From Channa striata (Eukaryota; Chordata; Actinopteri; Anabantiformes; Channidae), in contig CM065168.1 of NCBI GenBank assembly GCA_033026295.1, positions 42,668,875-42,732,874 of the forward strand: DNA of 64,000 bases, in the 5' to 3' direction. Both the position numbers and the translations under genes were made by a program. Below are positions 47,523 through 61,600 of the stretch, in pieces. Under the pieces are notes generated by a model. The model ran no database searches and was not told where the DNA came from. It saw only the letters and a program-made list of their open reading frames with translations. Positions within the stretch are counted from its first letter, which is position 1; each line of letters starts with the position of its first letter.

Positions 47523-50500
47523 CTCTCAGAAGAGAAAAAGAAACTTAAGCCCAGTGTGAAGAAACTGGGGGACAAAAATGAACATGTTTGATCTTTATGT
47601 TCTGAATTTTGTCATTTAACATTAAGGTGTCACTGCTCTGTGAACAAAGAGTTAGTTCTACCTTTGTCCTGTCAGAGGGTTAAAGAGAAAATGGGACCAA
47701 ACACAGACTGAGGCAGCGAGTAAATGTTTTACTGCAAATTCAGCAGTTTTTCTCACATCGTCCAGTTAATTAAATTGGAACATTCATGTAACACACAGTA
47801 AACTGTGGATGCACTTAAACACCAACATTTCACTTTATCTTTCTGCCGTCAGGTGGAAAAGCTCCTGAGTGACAAAAAGAATATTGAGAGTGAGAAGAAT
47901 AAACTGGAGACGGTCCTGGAGAAGAAAAACACAGAGGTTTGTTTTTTCTGTTTTCCTGTCCAACTTTAAACTGTTTATAAGATCAAATCTGAGGCAACAA
48001 TTAACTGTTTTATACTGAATTCAAGTTCCATTAAAACATCATGAAGAATTAAATAATTATTTCTTTCACGGACTGCCACAGAAAATAAAAATTACTCTTT
48101 TTAGAAATGATGATTATTTCAGGCCAAACAACAAATGTTTGATCTATATCTTTTGATTTTTTGAAGATGATTTTTTCAATTTTCTTCCTTCTAGATTGTT
48201 GAGAGTAAAACAATACCAGGAATTCAAGATAAATCAACAAGTTTTTCCATGATGTGGGAGTCAATCATAAATAAACCTGATTATGAAAGCAGATTTTTTG
48301 AACAATTAATCTCAAATTTTGAGTCATTGAGACATTCATTTTAATTTCCACAGCTCCAGATTGAGAACAAAAATGTCTCTTTCTTTTCGGACAATGTTGG
48401 AAACACTAAAGAAAGAGCTTGAAGACAAGAACAAAGTGGGTTAAGAAGAAAATCTTAATTGGTTTTTGATCATTTTTGTCTTCCTGAATTTATTCATTAT
48501 AACAGTTTAAAAAATCTAATGCACTGAATTAATTTGTTTTCCTAGTTAAATTTTTTTAACCAAATCTAGTGAGAAATGCTTCTGGTATTTCTATTATTTC
48601 ATAAATGAAATAGACAGATTTCTTTTAGAACAAGGCAATTCTTAGACTAAATTTTTATTATAATCAACATTTTCTTTTGAGACAAAATGAAGACAAGTGT
48701 CATATTGACAAATCTTATGTTCATACACAGGCTTTAAAGGTAAATGCACCTGATAACAGAGTTTTCTCACGATTCTTTCTGTCAGTTAGCTCCAGGAGGA
48801 AAAACACGGGAAGCAGAGAGAAGGAAGATCTCAAATTTTAGGTTCATATTACACAGCTAAATCCATTATCTTCTCATCTTTGTACTTAATATCATCTGTT
48901 TAAAAATTTGTCTTTCTAGAAATGATGAAGGCCAAACAACAAATGAAGTTTTACATCTTTGGTTTGAATTTGGCTCTAAACTGGTTTTATGGATTGTGGG
49001 TGAACAAACAAGATCAGGATTCAGGATATAAATACAAGAAGTTATTCATTATGTTGGAATAAAAACCAAAATTTAAAAACAGGAAAATCATTAAGAAAAA
49101 CATAAAAAAGCTGAGTAACAAGAACAAGCTGCGTGTGTCTGTTCATCCAATCATTGACAGTGTCACTGCTGCCAACGTTCTTTGTTTTCAAAAAATGTAA
49201 TCAGAACTAGTGAACATAAATTATTAATGAGAATCTTTTTAGAACCTGTCTGTAACAGGATGTGAACTCCAGAACCACCTCAACACAGCGAATAGCTGAG
49301 GAACAACTTAACCTCAAGACAACAGAGGTTCATTTTTACCCAGATCACTTTACAGCTGGAATCTTTTTCTCTCTATATATGACTATTAACATAATAAGTG
49401 ACAAGAGCAAATATGAAATGTTAAAAAAAGTTTTTGTTTTTGTTGTTTTCCTTCAGATGATTTTCCTCTTTCTTTAACAGTGGAGAACAAGAACAAATCT
49501 AAACAACACACAATAAACACCACATAGTGTTCAAACACTAAAGTTGAGTTGTGATGTTAATTGAAAATAAGACATTAAAGATTTAAGTTCATTTTCGTTC
49601 ATACTGTAGCAAAGATTTTAGTTAATTGAGCACAAGTCAAAACAGAGACTCAAATCTTTTTAGATTTATTTGTCTTTAAATGTCTCACAGCTGCACTTAA
49701 AAAATAAAAAAAAGATATTAATTTTGTTACACCCACATCACCAAACAAATCGCACTAACAATAGAAAATTGGGATAATTATGTTGCAGATGTTTTTACCA
49801 TTTTTATAGTAAAGTCTCACATGTATCCAGTCTGTTTGGTTTGTAGTTATTATTTTTCATACAGTTTGTTTTAAAGTGCTTGTTTCCTTTTAAAAATAGT
49901 TTAGTTGGATTTACAGGGTTTAACTTTGCTCTACAAGTAAATAGGAGTAAGAGTTTTGTCCAGACACTAATGTAACGTATAAATGTAAATGAGATAAAAA
50001 CTCAATATGAAGCAGAACAACAAGATTAAAGAGGCTCATTTTCTCCCACATTCGTCTGCAGCTGACATCTGTTTTTTATTTTTATGATTATGAATTTTTC
50101 TATAACAGTCATAGTCACTGGTCAAAACAAACACATTTGTTTGTATTGTTTTCCCTCAAATCATGTTACTTTTTGTTTCCTGTCTTTAATGATAAAAACC
50201 TAGGCAGTTTCTGTTTTTATGTGGAGAACAAGAACAACTTTAAAATAGTGATAAGAACAAATCTGAGGCACCAAGTAACTGCATTCAAGTTCCACTATAG
50301 ATCAAGTAGGAATCAAATAATGTTTGTCCTTTTTGTCCATTTTAATCTGTCTGCTGGCTGTTGGAGAAGATCTCAGAGGAGAAAAATCAGCATGAGGCCA
50401 GTGTGAAGAAATTAAAGGAGGAGTTGGAAACTACTAAACAGGAGGTTTGTACAAGTTTCCCTTTGAATGTATGTTTATTTTATAATTGGTTCATCTTTAT

Positions 50501-51441
50501 GTTTGTATGTGTAATTATGTTCTAATACTAATATACTGTACAAATACAATGTAACGTACAAATAACAATATATTAGTTTTTAAAACTGTGTGTATATTTA
50601 TTTTTACTATTTATCTCTGTTCAAATATCTTACTGTATATTTATCAAGATACTACATATTGAAAGTGACAAAAAAAATCATTTTTATTTTCCTGTCAGAG
50701 GGTAAGAAGTTATTTTTACCCTGTAATGTAGGAATCAGGTGAGGATTAAGGAAACATCCGAGGTTTCAAACACAGACACACACCTACCATGTGTGTGTGA
50801 GATGCTGGTTGGGTGGATGCAGGTTCACTAAGTGCACGACTGTCTCACAGAGACCAAAGTCCTGTGTGTTGTTGGGACAGAAAAGCACTTTCACACATTA
50901 TTATAATATATAAAATTGGATCAACCACAGACTGAGCTGCTTTGTTCCGCTAAATCACAGGTTTATTGAGGACACCTCTGCAGAAATACAAGAGCCACTG
51001 TCTGAATTTAAGATCACTAATAATTGAGTTTGTATTGTTAAACATTGTTTTTAATATCTTATATCCACAATGAAAAGATAACAAATAATTTCTGATTTTG
51101 TAATTAAAAACAAAAAAAACACAAAAGGAAATTAAACTATGTAACAAATAATTCAAATGTCTGAATAGAAAACTGCATCTTTCAGTCCATTAACAATCTA
51201 AAAATTGATCAGGTTCTGTCAGAAGACTGCAAAACAACAAACAATAAATCATAAAATCCTTTTGAGAAGATTTACATTGATCTGTTGTCATTAGTCCAAA
51301 CACAAACTATGTCACATGTGTGGAGCTGTGTGTAAAATGCTAATGCTATGAGATAATTAGCTTAATATGAGAAAATGTCTGTGTGTCTGTCCCTCTCAGC
51401 TGGAGAGGAACAGACATCCAGTGGACAAACCTGAGTACTAA
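47523..51441 (+). pseudogene. 3' coiled-coil part of a butyrophilin-like gene, partly decayed
   Basis: Plus-strand exons of whole codons with heptad-like Lys/Glu/Leu sequence: 47523-47585 (LSEEKKKLKPSVKKLGDK), 47853-47936 (VEKLLSDKKNIESEKNKLE), 50370-50444 (ISEEKNQHEASVKKLKEEL) and 51400-51441 (LERNRHPVDKPEY, TAA). Donors are of the form GAG/GTTTGT. Between them are decayed exons: about 48354-48435 (frameshifted), 48787-48840 (frame lost) and 49260-49330 (in-frame stop). No Ig or transmembrane exon is seen. The same kind of exons occur in the gene at 55641-64000, so this is the tail of a paralogue. It may be a pseudogene, or an expressed gene that uses only the intact cassettes; the front is missing either way. 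Confidence 0.6.
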
Positions 51442-52229
51442 GACACAGACACAGGTGAGACGGAGCCAACGAGCAACACGTCAGTAACACTGTTTATAAC
51501 AGCTGCACAAGTTCACTGTGTGAATATGTCCAATAATGTTTCTATGGATTCATTACCCGAGTGTGTGCGGATCCGTCCTCAGTCACACTAATAACTAATA
51601 ACCACTGAACACACAACCACCTTCTGTTGTTTTTATGTTATGGAAAAAGATAAACTCACATGCTCCTGTTACAAGAAAGAGCATAAATTATTTTTCTAAG
51701 TGCAGAGGAAGATGAGAAAGATGACTTTCACTAAAAGAGTTTGTAGAAAGTTGTTTTAATTTAAAAATTAAGAAATGGTGTGAGACGTCAGCATTGAACT
51801 AGTCTGACAAACAGGAAGAAAGATCAGATACTTTAGCACAAAGTATCATCACTATAGAGACACAACATTTTATAGCCCAAACCAAAGAGAATGTGAGGAA
51901 AGTTGAGTTATTCATACGAGTGTTGCTGTCACTCAACATTTTATTTCTTTAAGATAATCAGTCTTGTTGATCGCAGCCTTTTCATACAGACAGTTTTAGC
52001 ATATTAAAATAGATGGTTCACAATTTCTTGTGAAATAAATCAACCACCAACAAAAACATGCGAAAGCTGGATATTCTAAAAAGTATTAGATCACATTTGT
52101 GTCTGGTAAACTATGTGGCCTCATCTAGGAGTTATTGACTAAATAAAATGTTTGTTTTTTTTGTGGGACTGATCTATGTTTTCTGTATAACAAAATAAAT
52201 ATTATAAACATACCTTTTTTCCCCCACAG

Positions 52230-52504
52230 GTTCTCAGCCCCTGACCCAGGACCAGTCAGAGATGAAGGATTGAAACATAACTTACAGGAATCGGTGGATT
52301 TAACAAATGTATGAAGACAAACTGCATGTCACCCTCATCATAACAGGATGAACATCGTTCACATCACAGGACAGAAACTTATTATCCATAAGATAATTCT
52401 GTAAAGTGTTGTAAACTGCTCTGTAACAGTATCCTACAGTGTTTGTAATAATATGCTGTATATCTATCAATCACTTTGTTGCTGTAATACATTGGTAAAA
52501 TAAA
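52230..52504 (+). other. Terminal 3' UTR exon and polyadenylation signal of the coiled-coil gene
   Basis: Acceptor CCCCCACAG at 52221-52229, noncoding sequence, and AATAAA at 52499-52504. The preceding exon ends near 51455 with donor GTGAGA. Confidence 0.5.
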
Positions 52505-53600
52505 TACATGTAATGTGAAGCTTATGAGAAATAAAAATTAGCATTGTACTGTTTATTTTTATGTTCTTGATTTATTTAGAGAAATTCAAATAGATTTCCC
52601 CCAAAAAACAGTGGAAATGTTAGTGCTTTATGGGCTGGTCAGTGTTTTCACTTGCTTTGAGTTTTGTGTGATCAGAGGAGTTTCATAAAAAGCAGCTACA
52701 ACAACAAACATTTCATTCTGAAATCTATAACATGGAACTTATATCCATCCATCATCTGTAACCACTTATTCTGTGCACGTCATCCTGTGTAACCCGACAT
52801 GTAAACCCAAAGTAACTAACACACAGAAAAGCAATAACTAGTCCACCACTGTCGGCCTTCATCTTCTGTCCCTCAAATTAAAATTAATAAAGCACCAAAC
52901 ACCAAACCTGTGATGACAGACACTGTCCTCAGTCTGCCCATTAACGTGAGCAATGTTCACACTTTGATAAACAGTCAGAACCCACATTTGAAATATGGCT
53001 TTTAAACTGTAGCTTCTCTTTTTTGTTTTTCTTAATTTTTTACCTTCATCCTTTTGTTCTTTAAATTTACTCTGATTATTTTTATGTAACCCTGAGCTTC
53101 CTACAATGAAACAGAGAATTTCCTGAATGTCCAATAACATGAAGATGAATTAACAGGCTCTTTCATTTAGTTTGATCATTTTCACGTTCTCTCAATCTCC
53201 ACTGATGGTTTGTATCTGCGTCTAACAGAGAACGAGTCTGATAAGAAGTTGTAAATGGACCGTGGTCTCTTCCTGTTTACTGATGCGCTGATGAACGCTA
53301 CAATGTTCAGGAAATCAGAACGTTTACCTAAAATGAGTATTGTCCATAATCCACCAGAAAAATATATCTGTACATCGTTTTTTATTTTCACTTTAACAAA
53401 AAGTCACATCCAGAATAAGTTAGAATTACACGCAGTGAAAGTGAATCATAAAGTAATTTACAAAATTCACTGTAATGATTTGTTTGACCTTTGACAGAAT
53501 AAATAAACTTTAATATGCAGCCACGATTAGAGGGGGACAGAATCTTGCTGCAGAAAATATTACATACTTGTGTTGGATATTATATTTCTTGCGTCTGTCT
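52505..53600. other. Intergenic, no supported gene
   Basis: Small open frames on both strands without splice context or similarity. Confidence 0.5.
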
Positions 53601-53784
53601 CTGAATTATTTATCCTGAATATTAATATCTTGATTCACGATTCTCATTCATCTTTGTCTGTTTGCGTCACAGTTAAATACTGAAACTAACCTCAGGGAGG
53701 TGAACTGACAACAAGAACACTTTCTTCCGGTGTACCTGCTACGTCACATTTGGTGACGATCCTGGCAAAATTGGGCACGTAGGC

Positions 53785-53895
53785 GATGTGACGTCATTAT
53801 GCCGACGTGACGTCGTCTCCCGTCCCCGTCAGTGTCCTGCTGGACGCTGCAGCAGGATCTGATGTTTGAGCAGAGAGAAACACGCTGTTTGGTAA
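53785..53895 (+). promoter_or_regulatory. Promoter and 5' UTR exon, copy 1 (tandem CRE-like sites)
   Basis: TGACGTCA at 53789-53796 and GACGTGACGTCG just after, followed by CTGGACGCTGCAGCAGGATC and a noncoding exon ending at a GTAAAA donor after CACGCTGTTTG. It is strongly conserved with 55040-55145. Confidence 0.65.
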
Positions 53896-54269
53896 AATTA
53901 TATTCATATGTTCCTTGTTCACACGTTTGTAACTCGTCAACATTGTCTCGTTATGTTTATGGACAAAATAACAGTTTTAATTTTGTTTTACTGTCGTTCA
54001 TATGATAAACGTAAAACTTTTAGGAGACGTTGTGTCAGTAGATGAGAAAGTCCGGAATCGAAGTGAGAGCAGAGCCCACCTGTGCTGGGACGGTGGAATA
54101 GAACCATGACTGTCACTTCATGTTTTATTGTTGGTGCCAGAAAAGGTTCCACAACTTTAACTCTTTAATTCTGCCTGAGAAAATAATTTTATTTCATCAT
54201 GTAGTTTAAAGCTGAGGTTCAAACTGGTCAACATGAGTTTATTATTAACTTTTGTGAGGTAGTAATAAA

Positions 54270-54800
54270 CTAGTGACGGACTGAAACACGGAAACATTTC
54301 ACTGAAACTGTCCAAAGTGACACTGTCTGATAAGGGAACATACAAGTGTCTAATTCCTGACCTCAGGTCAGAATCTGTTGTTCAGCTTGTTGTTGGTAAG
54401 TGGACGTGATCTATGTTCAGTGATTTATGAGTGTTTATGTATTAACAGATGCAGAGAAACAAGTGAAGTGTGTAGTAACAATCTAACGTCGGCCTCAGTG
54501 TCTCTCTCTACATGTACATGCTGATACTGATATTAGTGAAAGTCAAGGGCAGGAAACAAAACATTCCTTTCAGTCAGATACTAGAATTTTATATTTAGAA
54601 TATAATGGAAAAGATGTTTATATGTGTAGTTTTGGTTTCCACTGATCTTTTTTTCTTTTTTCTTTTTTCTTGTGCTCAGCGTCAGATGCTGCTGCCCCTC
54701 TTTTCATCACTTTATCAGGGACAGACAGAGACAGCGGGGAACTGGTTTTACAGTGTGAGTCTAAAGGCTGGTATCCAGAGCCTGAGGTGTCGTGGTTGGT
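54270..54800 (+). pseudogene. Truncated butyrophilin-like Ig-V and Ig-C exons
   Basis: About 54279-54394 encodes only the end of an Ig-V domain (LKHGNISLKLSKVTLSDKG, then TYKCLIPD and QLVV), with its donor. 54680-54797 is the beginning of an Ig-C exon (ASDAAAPLFITLSG, then ELVLQCESKGWYPEPEVSWL) that breaks off at a position where unrelated sequence, itself a copy of the upstream flank, begins near 54826. The first Ig-V half and the second Ig-C half are absent, so no folded product is possible. Confidence 0.85.
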
Positions 54801-54850
54801 AAATATGACGCAGCTCAACGTGTTTCTTGTGTCTGTCTCTGAATTATTTT

Positions 54851-54869
54851 TATATATATATATATATAT
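54851..54869. repeat. (TA)n microsatellite
   Basis: About nine TA units at the junction between the two tandem Ig-gene copies. Confidence 0.9.
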
Positions 54870-55039
54870 CAATATCTTCATTTAAAATGCTCATTGAGCT
54901 TTAACTGTTTGTCTCTCTCCATCACAGTTCATTACTGAAATGAACCACAGCGAAGTGAACTGATTATAACAGAACTTTCTTTCCGCACCGCAGTTTCTAA
55001 CGACGGACGTGGATCGTAACGCGGGGCTGCACGTGAGCG

Positions 55040-55145
55040 ATGTGACGTCATTACGCCGACGTGACGTCGTCCCCCGTCCTCTTCACCATCCCGCTGGACG
55101 CTGCAGCAGGATCCGATGTTTGGGCGGAAACAAACACGCTGTCTG
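55040..55145 (+). promoter_or_regulatory. Promoter and 5' UTR exon, copy 2 (tandem CRE-like sites)
   Basis: TGACGTCA at 55043-55050 and TGACGTCG at 55062-55069 lie before a noncoding exon ending at 55145 (donor GTAAAA). The protein start follows in the next exon (55641). Confidence 0.7.
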
Positions 55146-55640
55146 GTAAAACTATATTCATATGTTCCATGTTCACACGCTTGACGTCATTTCCGTCACG
55201 CGTCAACATTTTCTGGTTATGTTTTCATTGACAAAATAACGCGGTTGTAATAACGTTCATATGTTAAACGTCATCGTGTTTGTTAAAACGTTAAAACATT
55301 TAGGAGTCGTTGTTTATGTAGATGAAATATTCAGATATTGTCTCCTCCATATTGACTGTTCCTAGATGATAATTGCGTAATGAAACTGAAAGCAGAGTCA
55401 TCTGTCCTTGGACAGTCCAACGCGCAGCTTGAATCATGACTTGACAAAATGATTTATTAATGTGACAGTGGTGCCACATCTTTACACTTAAATTCTGCCT
55501 GTGGAAAGAATTTTAATTCTGTTATTTATTAACATGAATGGTGAAATCAATATAATAGTTTTCTCAGGAATAAGCTTATTATGCCTGAAATGTTAATGCA
55601 CTTTTTTTACATAAGTTTATGGCTTCACTTCATCTTCAGA

Positions 55641-58600
55641 ATGAATCAACTGTACATTGGATCGTCGCTCAGAACCATCAGTGTTCTGGGGGTTCATCTC
55701 CTAATACACTTCTATAGAGGTAAATTAAATATTTGTTTCTGTACAAAATGTTTTTTGAAAACAAAACAACAATCATTAAACTCACATGTGTCTGAAGATA
55801 ATTTACAACCCCTGACATTTATGATATGAGACAATATGATGCTGTAGCTGCTGATGCAGAGCTGCTTCTCTGGGAGGCAGCAGGGCTAAAGCTGATTAGA
55901 GTCAGGAATCACAGATGGCACTTGGCTTTTCGACCTGAACAGACGTCTGCCACAGCGAGGGTCACTCCGAACACACTATCCCCACAGAGCCGGCCAACAC
56001 GCACAAAAACTATTTACAGTAGTAAATTGTTTTATTTGCCACTACACACATTGTAGCGTCACTAGCCGGGCCGTTACAATGCATTGTAAGCTTATTTATT
56101 TTTCTCTTAGGGAGAGAAAGTTGAGTTTGCATTAAATACATTAGTGTATTATTAAAACATTAACCTTATGTTTAAAGATAACGTATAAACCCCTGAAGAT
56201 ATTATACAATACGCTAGAATAGATAATAAGCTACTTTATTTTCCACCTTACGGAAACATTTAAGGCCACGACATTAGTGAAAGCAGCAGAGTGTCACTGG
56301 TGACAATCATCTATTGTGAGAGAATGTAAATGTAGTTTAGAAAATAATTCAGCTTATACTGTATATTGATGAATTATTACAGCTGAAATATTTTTTTTTT
56401 CTGTTCAGGTCAGTCTCGGTTAATTGGTTCATCTCAGCCAATAGTGGCAAACGTTGGTGATGACGTCATTTTACCATGTCACCTTGATCCTGCTGTGGAT
56501 GCTGCCGCCAAGATGTTGGAGTGGACGAGGCCTGATCTGAGCCCCAGATTTGTGTTTGTGTGGTTTGCTGGTCAGGATTATGAGAGTATAAAAAATCTGT
56601 TGTACAAAGGAAGAACGTCACTGTTCACTGATGAACTGAAGCGTGGAAACATTTCACTGAAGCTCTCCAACGTGAAACCTGCTGATGAGGGAAGATACAG
56701 ATGTTACATTCCAGACAGGAACGAAGAATCTCTGATTCAGCTGGTTGTTGGTATGTGGACACACACTGGATGTTCATGCTTTGCAATTCAGTCTAGTTTT
56801 TGCAGTATGTGGATAATTTATGACAAAATTCTTAAACATAATCTTAGCCTTAAAAATCTTTATATACTTCAAATCACTCATCTTCATCACTCCATGACAA
56901 CGCATCGAGGGGAGCATGATGGCGAAACTTTGCTGTTCAGCTAGAGCAACCAAACAAACCGTACACACGGTATTTAACAGCATTGTCACAAGAGGAGTAA
57001 CTATATATTGTGTCACCCAGTCGACGATCAACAATAACAGGTAAATGCAACAGCACAGACTCAGGGTAGCGAGTAGCAGCAGAGATAATGGTCATAATAT
57101 ACTGGTGACCAGATTAAATTTTTGATGAAGGTCCTACACAGTCGATTGTCTACTACTACTACTACTCTTTCGGCTTTTCCCATTAGGGGTCACCACAGAG
57201 ATACATCCTTTTCCACTTCACTCTATTCTGAGCATCTTCCTCTCTGACACCAGCTAACCTCATGTCCTCTGTTAGAACATCCATATATCTCCTCTTTGGT
57301 CGTCCTCTCGCTCTCTTGCCTGGCAGCTCCATCTCCAACATCCTTCTACCAATATAATCACTGTCCCTCCTCTGCACATGTCCAAACCATCTCAGTCTGG
57401 CCTCTCTGACTTTGTTGCTAACACAGGCAACGCGGCGCTGTCCCTCTGATGAACTCGTTCCTTTCTGTCCAACCTTGTGACTCCTAAGGAGAACCTCAAC
57501 ATCTTCATCTCTGCTGCTTCCATTTCTGCCTCTTGTCTCTTTCTCACTGCTACTGTCTCTAACCCATAGAGCAGAGCTGGTCTCACCACTGTCCTGTACA
57601 CCTTTCCTTTGAGTCTTGCTGACACTCTTCTGTCACACAACACTCCTGACACTTTCCTCCACCCACTCCAACCTGCCTGCACTCGCCTCTTCACCTCTTT
57701 TCCACACTCCCCATCACACTGAACTGTTGACCCCAAGTACTTAAACTCCTGCACCTTCTTCACCTCAGCCCCTGTAACCTCATGCTTCTACCTGCTCCCT
57801 CTCATTTAGACACATTATTCTGTCTTTCTTTCCAGAGCAAACCTCCACCTCTCCAGCTGTTCCTCCATCCTCTTCTTTCCATGTCATCTGCAAACATCAT
57901 TGTCCACCTGCACCTCATCTGTCAACCTGTCCATCAGCATAGCAAACAAGAAGGGACTCAAAGCCGATCCTTGGTATAGTCCCACCTCCACCTTGAACTC
58001 CTCTGTCTGACCTACGGCACATCTCACCACCGTCATGCTTCTCTCATACATGTCCTGAACTACTCTGACGTACTTCTCTGCCACTCCCGACATCCTCATA
58101 CAGTACCACAGCTCCTCCATCGGCACCCTGTCATACGCCTTCTCTAAATCCACAAAGACACAATGCAGCTCCTTCTGACCATCTCTGTACTTTTCCATCA
58201 ACAATCTCAAAGCGAAGATGGCGTCAGTGGTGCTCTTACAGGGCATGAAACCATACTGCTGCTCACAAATCTGCACCTCCTTCCTAAGCCTGGCCTCCAC
58301 TACTGTTTCCCACAAACTCATTGTCTGGCTGATCAGCTTTATCCCTCTATGGATGACTCGCATGGATGTACTTGGCAAGTTTTACGCCGGATGCCCTTCC
58401 TGACGCAACCCTCTCTATTTATCCGGGCTTGGGACCGGCACAGAAGTCACTGGCTTGCAACCCCTGTGGCTAGATTCCTAAACAGTAGATTGTGACACGT
58501 TCAAATGGCTCTTCAATAACCAGAACGTGACGTAGAAGAGCTGAAGGTTGATTTGATTCAGCGCACACAGGAAACCCTGATGCAGGTTTGATGCAGTTGA

Positions 58601-61600
58601 ACAAACACATCAGGCTTCATTATACATTTATAATCTCCTGGAAGGGAAACTTGTTGCCTCCTGCGAAATGATTCCCCAATATTAGCTCAACCCTCAACAC
58701 TAGCAATTTAAAGACCCAAAAGAAGAGTTCAAAATCAGTGATGGTGTCCTTTAACAGTGGTGTCTGATGGACTGGCAGCATCCAATCTGCTCCTGGGATG
58801 AAACATCCAAAACCTGACAGCCAAAGACATTCTCCACCAAACCATATATCACGGGGAGAGACACAGGAAAAACAGAAAAACATTATCATTACAACCATGG
58901 TGCCATCAAAAGTGTTTTTTAAGGTAGCATTAATTCTGTGCCTGTGCTGAACCATAAGTACCTATATGTATCACATTTATATTTGTCCATCTTTCCTTAT
59001 TTTCTCCCTCAGCTGCTGTTTCTTCACCTGGAATCACTTTAGCAGGATTGATGAATCCAGCAGTGGACTGGTTTTACAGTGTGAGTCTAAAGGCTGGTAT
59101 CCAGAGCCTGAGGTGTTGTGGTTGGACGGTGAGGGACACGTCCTCTCTGCTGGACCTACAGAGACAGTCCGAGGTCCTGATGACCTCTATACTGTCAGCA
59201 GCAGAGTCACTGTGGACAAGAGACACGGAAACACATTCACCTGTAGAGTCCAACAGACCATCATCAACCAGACCAGAGAGACACACATACATGTTTCAAG
59301 TGAACATGAGTTTTAAATACATGCTGTGTTTATTGTTTAATATTTCTGAATGTATTTGCACTAACAGTTATAATATCTTGTTTTATCATTTTAGATGGTT
59401 TCTATAAGGTCCAGTCCAGTTTTTCTGCTCCCACATTGGTTTTGGCTGTTAGTTTGGCTCTTTGCATCATGTTGATTCTTTTACTTGTCTTTTTCCTGTG
59501 GAAGAACAAAAACATGATAAGTGAGTTGTATTTTATAACGCATGAGATGACGACAAATGTGGTGCCATATTCAATCATCAAGTGCGCTTTTTTTTTTTGC
59601 CTATGTCATATTTTAGACTTAACATATTTTATATTCTGTGTAATCACATATTATTAATATTTTCATTTTACTGCCTTTATTTTCACACAGTGTCCAAGAA
59701 AAACCAGAGGCATGAAACACGTGAAGGAAAAAGGATGAACTTCTCTCAAGATGATAAAGCTGAAGTTGAGTTTTTGACAAATGTCCAAAAAGACAGAAAG
59801 CAGGTAATAACTGAACAAACAGCACAAGTGAAACATTTTAACAAGAGAAATGTGGAAATGTATAAAGATGTAAGTACAGAGACGGCATATGTGTATAGAA
59901 ATATAACGTTTTAACATAAAAGTCTCAGGTGAGCAAGGAGGTTCACAATTTCATGAGCGACTAAAAGCTACATTAATGTCAAAACATGAAGTTAAAGCAA
60001 GAAATTGGCTTTGCAAAACAGGAGCGAGAGGAAACGCAAACAGGGCAAAGAACCTACAAGAGAACAAGTCGTGACCTGAGGACAGGAACCAGGAAACAAA
60101 CTAAAGACTGAATCCAGAGATCAACATGATCGTCACATGGTCACGTGTCCACTGATCACAAAAAATGTAACGGTTCATGTAACATTTTTACTTTTTCTCC
60201 ATCTTTCTGCTGCATGTCTAATTTAAAGGATCAGAGATCTGTGAAGCTCCATGTTCAACAGAGAAAGCGGGAAACAGTTGTAGCAGAACTCGTATATTTG
60301 GGTGATTTGATATTAATATAAAACATTAATTTCCTCGAATTTAGGGGCACCAGATTCGTTGAGCCGAATCACGCTATGAATTATTATATTACCTGAACCG
60401 TTGATGGTCCAAAGTAACAATAGAATGAAGTAACAACAATTTAACCCAAAGATCAGTCTCTTGTTATGAGTTCTTTTCGTTTCAGTGACTTCTGTCTGCT
60501 TAACTGAAGAAAGACAAACTCAGAACCAGTTTTAATTATTTATTAACCTACAACTACTGAGAATATTGAAGTATGGGTACGTATATGGATATATGGAATA
60601 AATGGAATAAACGAATAGACAACAAAACATGAAACAACCAATTCTAAGTAAACAGATAGATTGTGCAGGTATGCGTGTGATGAATTTGGGCTAGAGGAAA
60701 GGATTCGAGTCACTATTTACCTCTAAGTAACGGAAATTATACTTTAGAAACTCTACAAAGAAACTTCATAAAGGCTCCAATGGTTTATTGGCTTTACGGA
60801 CACCAGCCTTTTTCATAGAATAGAGAGAGATATTTGTACTTGGCCTGGGAGCCGCTGGAGGTTGTTCTGCCAAGTTAGCCGTCAATCGGTACCGGTTCTT
60901 TTGTAGAGCAGGACGGACCGTCTCGGTTCTGTTAACAGGCGAGTTATCAGAGCGAGGATCCGCTGTGGCTGCAAAGATTTCTCCGGCCCACAGGAGCGTT
61001 CACCCGGTCAGATGGCAGGCTCCAGTAACGTGGTCTGGTCCTGCTGGTGGCAGCGAATTACAGAGGCGCTGGTTGTCCGGTCCGAATGGGCGAAATGTTG
61101 AATTGAAATAATTCAACAGAAATGGTTGATAAAAATATGGCTATTCAATAAAAATCTCGGGCTCGGTCTGGACTAACTTTGACGGATTTTCTAGTTACAA
61201 AAATGGAAGTTTGGTTTGGAGTTCCAATCGTCACAATAACTAATACAAAAATAGGCAGCATTTAAAAATAGTTCGAAAAGTTACAAACGAGAGAATTGAC
61301 GACAAAAAGTAATTTGAACAACTTCAGCTAAGCTTTTTTTAACTGAGGCACATTTCTTCTTGAGGATGGAGCTCGAACTGGAACTCCTCTCCTCGAACTT
61401 CTTGGAACTTCTTGGAACCAACAAAGGAATTTTAACTTTATTTATATTGTTAACCCAGACTATGAGGCGTTGCTGCTAAATTTAAATTTCCCGGAGGAGA
61501 GCGAGTCCCTCCTCCTAGATCAAATGAAATCTTTGTTTGGTTGAATCACACAAAGTCAAATATAGATTTCTCTTTTCATCAAGCCCAAAATCTCACATCC

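Noticed and set aside
58620..58955. 111-aa minus-strand frame as a transposase piece
   Set aside because: No catalytic motif visible; similarity impression too weak to name a family.
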